From assembly GCF_000717185.1 (NCBI RefSeq), contig NZ_JNYE01000015.1, positions 46,134 to 110,133 on the forward strand: a stretch of 64,000 nt of DNA, written 5' to 3'. Each line of letters begins with the position of its first letter. The first letter of the stretch is position 1. The position numbers were made by a program, and so were the translations under genes. Shown here piece by piece: positions 33,378-41,205 of the stretch. The notes beneath the pieces were generated by a model, which worked only from the letters and a program-made list of their open reading frames with translations, was not told the origin of the DNA and made no database searches. The DNA is from Kitasatospora phosalacinea (GTDB lineage: Bacteria; Actinomycetota; Actinomycetes; Streptomycetales; Streptomycetaceae).

Positions 33378-34574
33378 GTGTTCGGAATCATCAGGCCGTG
33401 TCGGCATCGGCTCTCGGAGCGCCTGCACGCCTCCTGGATGGCCCACCTGTGCGGGCTCTGCCTCGCGCTCAGGGACGACCACGGGCAGTTGGCGCGGACG
33501 GCGACCAACTACGACGGCCTGGTGATCTCCGTCCTGGTCGAGGCCCAGTCGCCGAGGAGCGCGGACCGGCGCACCGCCGGGCCGTGCCCGCTGCGCGGCA
33601 TGCGCACCGCGCCGGTGGCCCGCGGTGAGGGCGCGCGGCTGGCCGCGGCCGTGTCGCTGGCGCTCGCCTCGGTGAAGGTCCGCGACCACGTCCAGGACGG
33701 CGACGGCGTCTTCGCCCGCCGTCCCGTCGCCGCCGGGGCCCGCCGCATCACCCGGCGCTGGGACCGGCAGAGCGCCGACAGCGCCGCCGTCGTCGGCTTC
33801 GACACCGGCGTCCTGCTCACGGCCGCCGGACGGCAGCAGGACGCCGAGCGCGCCGTCAGCGCGGGCGGGCCGCTGCTGCTGGCCACCGCGCCCACCGAGG
33901 AGGCCACCGCCGCCGCGTTCGCCCACACCGCCGTCCTCGCCGAACGCCCCGGCAACGCCCGGGCCCTGGCCGAGGCCGGACGCCTCTTCGGACGCCTCGC
34001 GCACCTCCTCGACGCAGCCGAGGACCGCCGGGAGGACGAGGCCCGCGGGCTGTGGAACCCGCTCACCGTCACCCACACCGGCCAGGCCGAGGCCGAGCGC
34101 CTCTGCCGCGACGCCGTCCACGGCATCCGGCTCGCCCTCGCGGAGGTCGAGTTCACCGACCGCGCCCTGGCGCACCGCCTGCTCGCGCACGAGACCGGGG
34201 AGGCGGTGGACCGGGTCTTCGGGCGCCGCGGCCACCACGCCTGCGCCAACGCCGGCACCTCCCCGCCCGGCACCGACCCCCGCTCCCCGTCGCACCCGTC
34301 GCACCCGGACCACTCGCGCGGCTTCAGGAAGCCGAAGCAGCCCCGGTCGCTGATCCCGGGCTGCGCGGTGTGGATGGCGATGGCCTGCACCTGCCAGCTG
34401 CTGTGCTGCAGCCACGACGACCCGTTCTCGCGCGAGCGGCGCGAGGGCTTCTGCCAGCGCCACGACTGCGACTGCTGCGACGCGTGCGACGGATGCAGCA
34501 ACTGCTGCGGTGACGACGGGTGCTGCAGCAGTTGCGACTGCTGCGACGGGTGCAACTGCGGCTGCGACTGCTGA
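33378..34574 (+). CDS. DUF5685 protein with Cys-rich C-terminal tail
   Basis: A 398-residue protein of the DUF5685 family (function unknown). The N-terminus has MFGIIRPCRHRL and MAHLCGLCLALRDDHG with conserved Cys, and CPLRGM follows at about residue 73. The body is helical. After residue 325 a Gly/Pro linker leads to a 60-residue tail with about twenty Cys, mostly as CC or CxxC pairs interleaved with Asp (DCDCCDACDGCSNCC...). The tail probably binds zinc, iron-sulfur or copper. GTG at 33378 is the start. Confidence 0.75.
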   Translation: MFGIIRPCRHRLSERLHASWMAHLCGLCLALRDDHGQLARTATNYDGLVISVLVEAQSPRSADRRTAGPCPLRGMRTAPVARGEGARLAAAVSLALASVKVRDHVQDGDGVFARRPVAAGARRITRRWDRQSADSAAVVGFDTGVLLTAAGRQQDAERAVSAGGPLLLATAPTEEATAAAFAHTAVLAERPGNARALAEAGRLFGRLAHLLDAAEDRREDEARGLWNPLTVTHTGQAEAERLCRDAVHGIRLALAEVEFTDRALAHRLLAHETGEAVDRVFGRRGHHACANAGTSPPGTDPRSPSHPSHPDHSRGFRKPKQPRSLIPGCAVWMAMACTCQLLCCSHDDPFSRERREGFCQRHDCDCCDACDGCSNCCGDDGCCSSCDCCDGCNCGCDC

Positions 34575-34621
34575 GCCCCTCGTCGTCCCTCGTCGTCCCG
34601 CGGCGGTCCGCGGCGGTCCGC

Positions 34622-34645
34622 CCGTCACTAGGATGATCGACGATC
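34622..34645 (+). promoter_or_regulatory. Promoter copy B (TAGGAT, GNAT gene)
   Basis: CCGTCACTAGGATGATCGACGATCA resembles the promoter of the DUF5685 gene; TAGGAT at 34629-34634 lies 53 nt before ATG 34687. Confidence 0.5.
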
Positions 34646-34686
34646 ACCACACGGGACGGGACGGGACGACGGGGCGGGGCGGGGCG

Positions 34687-35217
34687 ATGGCGGACCGGCA
34701 GGGATTCGCGGCGGCGGCCGAGTTGGCGGAGTGGGGCGGCTGGCCCTCGCTGCAGGAGTTGGGCGAGTCGGAGGACCCGTTCGAGGTGGCGGCGGTCGGG
34801 GGCGTCTGGCGTCCGAAGGACCGGCACTTCGGGATGCTCCTGGACGGCCGGGTGGTGGCCCACTCCGGGCTCGTGGTGGCGCCGGTGGAGGTCGGCGGGC
34901 GGCGCTTCGAGGTGGCGGGGATCGGCGGGGTGCTGGTCTCGCCGCGCCTGCGCGGGCACGGGCTGGCGCGGGCCGTCGTCGCGGCGGCGCTGGACGCGGC
35001 GCGGGCCGACGGGCTGGAGTTCGCGATGCTGTTCTGCCTGCCGGACCGGGCGCCGCTGTACGCGCGCCTGGGGTGGGCGGCGCTGCCGGGCCCGGTGACG
35101 GTCGAGCAGCCGGAGGGGCCGGAGCCGGCTCGGCTCGGGGCGATGTGGACCGGGCTGGTGCCGGGGGCGGTCTGGCCGGAGGGCGGGGCGGTCCGGCTGC
35201 ACTCGCTGCCGTTCTGA
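34687..35217 (+). CDS. GNAT family N-acetyltransferase (Eis-like)
   Basis: A 176-residue acetyltransferase. GIGGVLVSPRLRGHGLARAVVAAALDAARA is the acetyl-CoA loop and MLFCLPDRAPLYARLGWAAL the motif B. These match the N-terminal part of the Eis/GNAT group. ATG at 34687 has GGGGCGGGGCG nearby; an in-frame ATG at 34633 overlaps the -10 and is less likely. Its promoter shares sequence with the DUF5685 promoter, hinting at joint control. Confidence 0.8.
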   Translation: MADRQGFAAAAELAEWGGWPSLQELGESEDPFEVAAVGGVWRPKDRHFGMLLDGRVVAHSGLVVAPVEVGGRRFEVAGIGGVLVSPRLRGHGLARAVVAAALDAARADGLEFAMLFCLPDRAPLYARLGWAALPGPVTVEQPEGPEPARLGAMWTGLVPGAVWPEGGAVRLHSLPF

Positions 35218-35404
35218 GGGGGCGGGTGGCGTCCACCGACGTCGGTGCCCGACGTCGGTGCGTCCGGACCCGGCGCGCTGCGGGCGGGGAGCGTCCCGCC
35301 GCCCCGGGCCTGACGGGGGGCCAGCGGACAACCGTTGCAGGGCTGTTGCGCACGATGTGATCCGGCTCACGGTCGGCGGGGGCGGTTCGTGGTCGACTCT
35401 CCGA

Positions 35405-36373
35405 ATGGTTCTGATGCGGGTGGTTCGGGTGGGTGCGGGCGTCGTGCTGGCAGCGGGGGCGGTCGTGGGCTGCGGGTCGTCGGCGGGGCCGGGGGGCACC
35501 GCGGCGCCGTCGGCGTCGGGGAGCGCGGGGCCCTGCGGGGCGGCGCCGGGCGCGGCGCCGCAGGGGTGGGTGCGGGACGGGGTGCGGATCGTGGCGGTGG
35601 ACGGGGACTGCCTGGAGTACGAGGTGACCAACCGGGGGGCGGAGGCCGTCGACGTGTCGGTGCTGTTCGGGTGGTCGGGCAGCGGGGAGCGGCTGTCGGA
35701 CAACCTGTCGGCGGTGCAGCGGGGGCTGGCCCCGGGGGCGTCGGTGCGGGGGCGGCTCCCGCTGGCGGGCGCCCCGGCGCAGCCGGACCTGCCGGTCGGC
35801 GCGCAACCGACCTTCACGGACGTGCCGGACGGCGTGGTGCCGCGTTCCGCGGGCCCGTCCGGCTCCGCCCGTCCGGCGCCGGGGGTGAAGGTGGTGCAGG
35901 TGCGCAGCGTGCCGACGGCGGAGGCGCCGTCGGAGGGCGGGGCGTGTCCGGCGTCGGGGGTGCGGGTGTACGCGGACCGGGGGGACGCGGCGATGGGGCT
36001 GCGGGTGGTGGGGCTGCACCTGGAGAACTGCGGGGCGGCGGAGCTGCTGCTGGACGGCTACCCGCAGGTGCAGGTGCTGGACGAGGCGCACGCCCCGGTG
36101 GCGTCGGTGCGGGTGCTGGAGGGCGGGGCGGCGATCGCGACGGGCACGGGCGCGGACGCACCGGCGCGCCGCTTCACCGTCCCGCCGGGCGGGAAGGCCC
36201 GTTCGACCCTGGTGTGGCGCAACACGAACGACGCCTCGTCCGACCCGGTGAACGCGCCGTACGCGCGGGTGCGGGCGACGCCGGGTGCGGCGCCCGTGAT
36301 GGTGACGCCTGAGCTGGACCTGGGGACGACGGGGCGGCTCGGCGTCGGGGCCTGGGTGCCGGAGGGTTCCTGA
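35405..36373 (+). CDS. DUF4232 lipoprotein
   Basis: A 322-residue exported lipoprotein. Signal peptide with lipobox VVGC (Cys at residue 23) is followed by an Ala/Ser/Gly-rich linker. A first beta domain (about 40-150) precedes the DUF4232 domain (about 185-320: CPASGVRVYADRGDAAMGLRVVGLHLENCG, then GYPQVQVLDEAHAPV). It belongs to an actinobacterial family anchored on the outer face of the membrane; its role is unknown. ATG 35405 (or 35414) gives a signal peptide of normal length. Confidence 0.8.
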   Translation: MVLMRVVRVGAGVVLAAGAVVGCGSSAGPGGTAAPSASGSAGPCGAAPGAAPQGWVRDGVRIVAVDGDCLEYEVTNRGAEAVDVSVLFGWSGSGERLSDNLSAVQRGLAPGASVRGRLPLAGAPAQPDLPVGAQPTFTDVPDGVVPRSAGPSGSARPAPGVKVVQVRSVPTAEAPSEGGACPASGVRVYADRGDAAMGLRVVGLHLENCGAAELLLDGYPQVQVLDEAHAPVASVRVLEGGAAIATGTGADAPARRFTVPPGGKARSTLVWRNTNDASSDPVNAPYARVRATPGAAPVMVTPELDLGTTGRLGVGAWVPEGS

Positions 36374-36395
36374 CCGCCCGGCCCCGGCCGGGGCG

Positions 36396-38405
36396 TCAGC
36401 CGACGTGGACGCGGGGGCGGCGGCTCCGTTCGGGTTCGGCCTCGCGGAGCACTTCGCGGGTGACGGGGGCGACCTCGCCCTGCCCGAACAGGAAGAAGCG
36501 CAGGAACTGGGCGAAGGGGCTGCCCTCGGTCCACTCGAAGTAGATGTGCGGGAGCTGGCCGGTGGTGTCGCGCACGTGCAGCAGTATGGCGGCGAGCGCG
36601 TTGGGGATGCTGGAGTGCTCCAGGGTCAGGACGCGGTAGCGGTCGTGCAGGACCTCGCCGCGGACGTGCAGTTCGGCCTCAAAGTCGGACGGGTCCAGGA
36701 CGGTGACCTCGACGAAGACCAGGTCGTCCTCGGCGGGGATGTCGTTGTCGGCGCGGATCTGGTGCACCTTGTCGCGGTACTCGGCGAGGTCGCGGCCGGC
36801 CGGCTCGTTGGCGATGAGGCGGATGGTGCGGTGCGCGGTGTCGCGCACGAAGCGTTCCACGACCTCGTCCAACTGCACGTCGGTGACCCGGAGTTCGAAG
36901 GCGCGGGCGAGCCGGGAGGCGAGTGAGACCAGCACGATGCCCGCGATGAAGCAGGCGCCGATCTTCACGCCGTCGGGGCGTTCGGCGATGTTGACCGCGG
37001 TGGTGTAGAGGAAGACCGCGGCGATCACCGCGAAGCCGATCGTCCAGTTGCGCTGCCGGGCGGCGCGGGCGGCGATGGTGACGGCGATCGCGGCGGAGGT
37101 GATCAGGACGAGCACGCCGGTGGCGTACGCGCCGCCCTGCTTGTCGACGTTCGCGTCGAACAGCCAGGTGACCAGGAAGGCGATCGCGGTGAGCACCAGC
37201 ACCATCGGGCGCACCGCGCGGGCCCAGTGCGGGGCCATGCCGTAGCGGGGCAGGTAGCGGGGCATCAGGTTGAGCAGTCCGGCCATCGCGGAGGCCCCGG
37301 CGAACCAGAGGATGGCGATGGTGGAGAGGTCGTAGACGGAGCCGAAGGCGCCTCCGAGGTAGTGGTGGGCGAGGTAGGCCAGGGCGCGGCCGTTGGCGGG
37401 GCCGCCGGGCTGGAAGTCGTCGGCGGGGATGAGCAGGGTGGTGATGAAGCTGGTGGTGATCAGGAAGCAGCTCATGATCACGGCGGCGGTGGTGAGCAGT
37501 TTGCGGGCGCCGCGGATGCGTCCGGTGGGGCGCTGCTCGGTGTCGTCGGGGTCGCCCGCGATGTGCGGCATGACGGCGACGCCGGTCTCGAAGCCGGACA
37601 GGCCGAGGGCGAGCTTGGGGAAGACCACCAGGGCGACGCCGATCATCGCGACCGGGTTGCCGTGCTCCAGGCTGAGGGCGTGCGTCCAGTCGGTGATCAG
37701 GGAGGGCGCGGTGGCCACGTGCCACAGCCCGACGGCGACGACCACCACGTTCAGCACCAGGTAGACGGCGACCAGGACGACCGCCACGCCGATGGCCTCG
37801 CCGAAGCCCTTGAGGAAGACCGCGCCGAGGCCCGCGATCAGCAGCAGGGTGATCAGCACCTGGTGGCCGCTGAGCGCGCTGCGCAGGTGCGGGTTCTCGA
37901 CCAGGTGGGCGGTGGCGTCGGCGGAGGAGAGGGTGATGGTGATCAGGAAGTCGGTGGCGGCGAAGCCGAGCAGGGCCAGGACGAACAGCTTGCCCTTCCA
38001 GAACGACAGCAGGCGTTCCAGCATGGCGATCGAGCCCTCGCCGTGCGGGCTCTCCCGGGCGACCCGGCGGTAGACCGGCAGCGCGCCGAACAGGGTGACC
38101 AGCACCAGCACGACGGTGGCGACCGGGGAGAGCAGGCCCGCCGCGAGGGCGGCGATGCCGGGCTGGTAGCCGAGGGTGGAGAAGTAGTCGAGGCCGGTCA
38201 GGCACATCACCTTCCACCAGCGCTGGCCGTGCTGCTGGTCGGTGGCCTGGGCGTGCGGGCCGGGGTGCTGCTTGGCCATGTCGGCGAGACCTTCGAGCAG
38301 CCAGGCGCGCAGCCGCTGCCGGGCCGTTCCTGCGTCTGTGTCTGCGTCTGCGTCTGTGTCTGCGTACGCGTCTGCTTCTGCGTTCGCGGGGGCGGGGTCG
38401 ACCAC
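36396..38405 (-). CDS. APC superfamily amino acid permease
   Basis: A 669-residue transporter with about twelve transmembrane segments (residues about 60-500) and a soluble C-terminal domain (about 505-660). [23 protein letters not shown] is the first, discontinuous helix; [20 protein letters not shown] and [26 protein letters not shown] follow. The C-terminal domain starts after [15 protein letters not shown] at 38405 is chosen because AGGAG lies 8 nt upstream; a TTG 78 nt further upstream is the alternative. The N-terminal cytoplasmic tail is an Asp/Ala hexanucleotide-encoded repeat. Confidence 0.82.
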   Translation of the reverse strand: MVDPAPANAEADAYADTDADADTDAGTARQRLRAWLLEGLADMAKQHPGPHAQATDQQHGQRWWKVMCLTGLDYFSTLGYQPGIAALAAGLLSPVATVVLVLVTLFGALPVYRRVARESPHGEGSIAMLERLLSFWKGKLFVLALLGFAATDFLITITLSSADATAHLVENPHLRSALSGHQVLITLLLIAGLGAVFLKGFGEAIGVAVVLVAVYLVLNVVVVAVGLWHVATAPSLITDWTHALSLEHGNPVAMIGVALVVFPKLALGLSGFETGVAVMPHIAGDPDDTEQRPTGRIRGARKLLTTAAVIMSCFLITTSFITTLLIPADDFQPGGPANGRALAYLAHHYLGGAFGSVYDLSTIAILWFAGASAMAGLLNLMPRYLPRYGMAPHWARAVRPMVLVLTAIAFLVTWLFDANVDKQGGAYATGVLVLITSAAIAVTIAARAARQRNWTIGFAVIAAVFLYTTAVNIAERPDGVKIGACFIAGIVLVSLASRLARAFELRVTDVQLDEVVERFVRDTAHRTIRLIANEPAGRDLAEYRDKVHQIRADNDIPAEDDLVFVEVTVLDPSDFEAELHVRGEVLHDRYRVLTLEHSSIPNALAAILLHVRDTTGQLPHIYFEWTEGSPFAQFLRFFLFGQGEVAPVTREVLREAEPERSRRPRVHVG
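38330..38386. repeat. Hexanucleotide tandem repeat encoding an Ala/Asp tail
   Basis: About nine tctgcg-type 6-bp units, in frame with the permease gene, encoding alternating Ala/Asp/Thr residues near its N-terminus ([17 protein letters not shown]). Slippage here changes tail length without a frameshift. Confidence 0.85.
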
Positions 38406-38764
38406 GGTGCCGGCTCCTGTCGGGGGGTGTGGGTGCCCCGGGCCGCCGGACGCTCCGGCCCGCCGGGCGAACTCCCACGTCAATGTAGGTCACGTCCGCC
38501 GCCGTCCGGGGCAGGCCGGAGCGTAGCCCCGCCCTTTGGCCCAGCGGCGCACCAGGCCCGGGGCGTTGACGGGCCCTTGGGGCGGGGTTGGTGCACGGTT
38601 TGCCCCTGCGGCAGGTTTCATGCCGGTTCGTCCGGTTCAGGACCATCGGCCTCACCGGGCTGGCCCGCCCGGCCCTATCCGCGCGCCGCGCCGCTCCGAA
38701 ACGCTGCCAGCGTCGCGACCGCCCACGGGGGGCCGGTCGCGCCGCCGAGGAGAGGAATCCGCGC
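38406..38764. other. 359-bp divergent regulatory region
   Basis: No gene is supported. It separates the permease from the small membrane protein. TACATT at 38489-38484 on the minus strand is a possible -10. Several GGGCC/GGCCC half-sites (around 38533, 38571) occur but form no clean palindrome. Confidence 0.4.
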
Positions 38765-39271
38765 GTGCCCCACCCGCGCCGCCCGTCCGTGCGCCCGCTG
38801 ACCCGCCGCCGGTTCGACCGCCGTCAGGAGGCGCACCACAGGCGGGGCCGGGGTGCGCGGTGCAACCCGCTCCGCCGCGGGGTGGACCGGGCCCGGCGGC
38901 GGGCGGTCGCCCTGGCGTGCTGCACGCTCGCCGCGGCCGTGGCGGCCGGTGCGGCGACGGCCTGGCTCGTCCCGGCGCGGCTGCTGCCCGGGTGGATGCT
39001 CCCGGCCGAGCTGGCGGCCGTGCCGTACGGGGCGGCCGACCGGGGGCTGCTCGGGCTGCTGGCCTTCGGGGCGGTGGCGGGCGGCGGGGCGGCCGGGCTG
39101 CGCTGGCGGCTGCGGGTGCTGGAGCAGCGGGCGGCGGACTCCTGGGCGCGCGCCTGGCGGCGGGTGGAGCCGCTCTGGTCGGGGCGGGCGCTGCCCTGGT
39201 CGGACGGTGGCGGGGACGGCAGCGGGAAGGGCTTCGAGGACGGCGGCGGGGGCGGCTTCGAGAAGGGCTGA
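38765..39271 (+). CDS. Rv1733c-like small membrane protein
   Basis: A 168-residue protein with a basic N-terminal region, one membrane segment (about 41-63, VALACCTLAAAVAAGAATAW), a short exposed loop with a Tyr (AVPYGAADRG), and a second segment (LLGLLAFGAVAGGGAAGLRW). This is the pattern of the Rv1733c family. The tail is Gly/Asp/Glu-rich (GGGDGSGKGFEDGGGGGFEKG). GAGGAGAGG is 8 nt before GTG 38765. In actinomycetes this family is often near DevR-type regulons, consistent with the response regulator downstream. Confidence 0.6.
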   Translation: MPHPRRPSVRPLTRRRFDRRQEAHHRRGRGARCNPLRRGVDRARRRAVALACCTLAAAVAAGAATAWLVPARLLPGWMLPAELAAVPYGAADRGLLGLLAFGAVAGGGAAGLRWRLRVLEQRAADSWARAWRRVEPLWSGRALPWSDGGGDGSGKGFEDGGGGGFEKG

Positions 39272-39322
39272 GGCCGGAGCGGTCGGGAGCGGGGGCGGTT
39301 CGATCACGTCCGGACAGAAGGT

Positions 39323-39366
39323 GTCAAGGGCCGGTCGGGACCACGTCAAGGGCCGGTCGGGTCCGG
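39323..39366. promoter_or_regulatory. Tandem 22-bp repeat upstream of a DevR-like response regulator gene
   Basis: Two direct copies (39323-39344 and 39345-39366) of GTCAAGGGCCGGTCGGGACC-type sequence, about two helical turns apart. They lie 98-141 nt before the response regulator start, and could be binding sites for that regulator or another factor. Confidence 0.55.
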
Positions 39367-39463
39367 CTCCGGGGCCGGGTCGGGGGCGGGTGGCCCTGTC
39401 GGCGGGCGGGCGGGGTTTGGCAGACTGCCGGGTGTATGGGGTCTGCGAGGAGGAGTTGCTGCC

Positions 39464-40192
39464 ATGTCCGAGGGTTCGGCGCCGATCAGGGTGTTCCTAC
39501 TGGACGATCACGAGGTGGTCCGCCGCGGGGTGCACGACCTGCTGGACTCGGAACCGGACCTACAGGTGGTCGGCGAGGCCGGGACGGTCGAGCAGGCGCT
39601 GGCCCGGGTGCCCGCGCTGCGCCCGGACGTCGCGGTGCTGGACATGCGGCTGCCCGACGGCGACGGCGTGACCGTCTGCCGGGAGCTGCGCTCGCGGATG
39701 CCGCAGCTGGCCTGCCTGATGCTCACCTCCTTCGACGACGAGGAGGCGCTGCTCGACTCGATCATGGCGGGCGCGGCGGGCTACGTGCTCAAGCAGATCA
39801 GCGGCACCGACCTGGTCACCGCGATCCGCACGGTCGCCTCCGGGCAGTCGATGCTCGACCCGGGCGCGGCGACCCGGCTGATGGCCCGGCTGCGCGGCGA
39901 GACCCCGGCGCCCGCGCCGGAGTTCCCGCAGCTGACCGACCGGGAGCGGGAGGTCCTCGCGCTGATCGGCGAGGGGCTGACCAACCGGCAGATCGGCGAG
40001 CGGGTGTTCCTGGCCGAGAAGACCGTCAAGAACCACATCTCCCGGCTGCTGGCCAAGCTCGGCGTGGAGCGCCGCGTCCAGGCCGCGGTGATCGCCACCC
40101 AGACCCTGGCCGCCCAGCCCGGCCACGGCCACGGCGGTACCGGCAGCGGCTTCGGCGGCGGCCACGGCCACGGCGGCGAGCGGGGGTTCTGA
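39464..40192 (+). CDS. DevR/DosR-like response regulator
   Basis: A 242-residue NarL-type response regulator. The receiver (1-125) has LLDDHEV (acidic pocket), the phospho-acceptor in [13 protein letters not shown] (D60) and the Lys in GYVLKQISG. The LuxR HTH (about 150-210) reads [35 protein letters not shown]. Sequence around [26 protein letters not shown] resembles DevR/DosR. The C-terminal tail is Gly/His-rich (GHGHGG...GGHGHGG), unusual for the family. No kinase is adjacent; a DevS-like kinase lies at 62110-63822. Confidence 0.85.
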   Translation: MSEGSAPIRVFLLDDHEVVRRGVHDLLDSEPDLQVVGEAGTVEQALARVPALRPDVAVLDMRLPDGDGVTVCRELRSRMPQLACLMLTSFDDEEALLDSIMAGAAGYVLKQISGTDLVTAIRTVASGQSMLDPGAATRLMARLRGETPAPAPEFPQLTDREREVLALIGEGLTNRQIGERVFLAEKTVKNHISRLLAKLGVERRVQAAVIATQTLAAQPGHGHGGTGSGFGGGHGHGGERGF

Positions 40193-40237
40193 GCCCGGGG
40201 AGGCCAGCGGTCCGGACGCCCGCCGGGTCCGGGAGCG

Positions 40238-40271
40238 TCCTGGCCGGTCGCTAGTCCTGGCCGGTCGCTAG
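40238..40271. repeat. Two exact 17-bp tandem repeats
   Basis: TCCTGGCCGGTCGCTAG occurs twice end to end (40238-40254, 40255-40271) just after the response regulator gene. The 278-bp gap from 40193 to 40470 has no other clear gene. The segment 40262-40320 (GTGCTGTGACCGGAAACGATCACC) resembles an eroded IS end but has no partner. Confidence 0.75.
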
Positions 40272-40470
40272 TGCTGTGACCGGAAACGATCACCGGGCTG
40301 GCACTGTCCGACCTGGCGCCGGTCGGATGTGACGACACGTCCGATCGGTGCGGGGAGGCGGGATGGCGGCGCAACGCCGCCCGTCCGATGCGGATCGGCC
40401 GTGAGGCTCTGCGCTGCCCGCTCCACCGCCGCGGCCTGAAGATTCCGACGCTCCTCACTCGGGCAGAGGA

Positions 40471-41055
40471 CTATCCGGCGTAGGGGTTGCCGCCGAGCCA
40501 GGTGGTGCCGTCGATCAGTTCGCGTGCCGCGTCCAAGTGACCGCTGTGGCAAGCGACCTCGGTGAGCACATGGATGAGGATGCGGCGTACGTCGGGCAAC
40601 CGCCAGGTCGGCCAGATATCCACGGGCCACGCGGCGGGCTCCTGCTCCAGGCCGACGGCGGCGAGCACGACGTCTGCGCGAGCGATGGCCGCCCGGTAGT
40701 CGGCGAAGACCTCCTCGGTGCTCATCTCCTCGGGGACGTACCAGTGCGCCTCCGCGCCTGCCGCAAGCTGTCCGGCCACATCCGGTTCGCCCGCGATCAC
40801 CCCCGGGAACCAGAAGCGTTCGACATCCACGGTGAGGTGGCGCAGCAACGCCAGGCAGTTCCAGCCGCTGGGCAACACCGGCCGCCGCAGATCCTCCTCC
40901 GAGAGCCCATCGAGGATCCCGAGGACGTGTGCGCGCTGGTGATCCAAGGCGCCCTTGAGCGCGTCGAGTTCGGCATTCACCGAACGGCGCTCTGTGCCGG
41001 GATCTTGCTGAGCCGGGACGCCGTCCACCGCGGCCTCGCCTGTCGTGCTTGTCAT
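40471..41055 (-). CDS. DinB/DUF664 family protein
   Basis: A 194-residue member of the DinB-like four-helix-bundle superfamily (mycothiol/bacillithiol-associated hydrolases and transferases). LDALKGALDHQRAHVLGILDGLSEEDLRRPVLPSGWNCLALLRHLTVDVERFWF is the first helix pair, split here for length; HVLTEVACHSGHLDAARELIDG supplies the terminal His motif. Three His (in LLRHL, IHVL and HSGH) match the family metal site. GGAGG is 8 nt before the ATG. Codon third positions are slightly less GC-rich than in neighbours. Confidence 0.8.
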   Translation of the reverse strand: MTSTTGEAAVDGVPAQQDPGTERRSVNAELDALKGALDHQRAHVLGILDGLSEEDLRRPVLPSGWNCLALLRHLTVDVERFWFPGVIAGEPDVAGQLAAGAEAHWYVPEEMSTEEVFADYRAAIARADVVLAAVGLEQEPAAWPVDIWPTWRLPDVRRILIHVLTEVACHSGHLDAARELIDGTTWLGGNPYAG

Positions 41056-41191
41056 CCAAGCGCCTCCGTCAACCATCGAACATGATCCGACTCCGGCCTG
41101 GACGCTACACCGGGGGTACGACAACACCTGGCCGCTCGGCGCCATGTCGTTCTGCACCCGCCCACCCGGCTGACCTTCCCGGTCACGGCAC

Positions 41192-41197
41192 TAGGGT
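41192..41197 (+). promoter_or_regulatory. Leaderless promoter of the WGR/DUF4132 gene
   Basis: TAGGGT at 41192-41197, 8 nt before the GTG at 41206, with CTGACC at 41170-41175 as -35 (16-bp spacer) and no Shine-Dalgarno. Confidence 0.5.
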
Positions 41198-41205
41198 TCC
41201 GCCAG

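Noticed and set aside
40262..40470. Terminal remnant of an IS5-type element
   Set aside because: The sequence resembles an IS end but there is no transposase fragment or matching second terminus.
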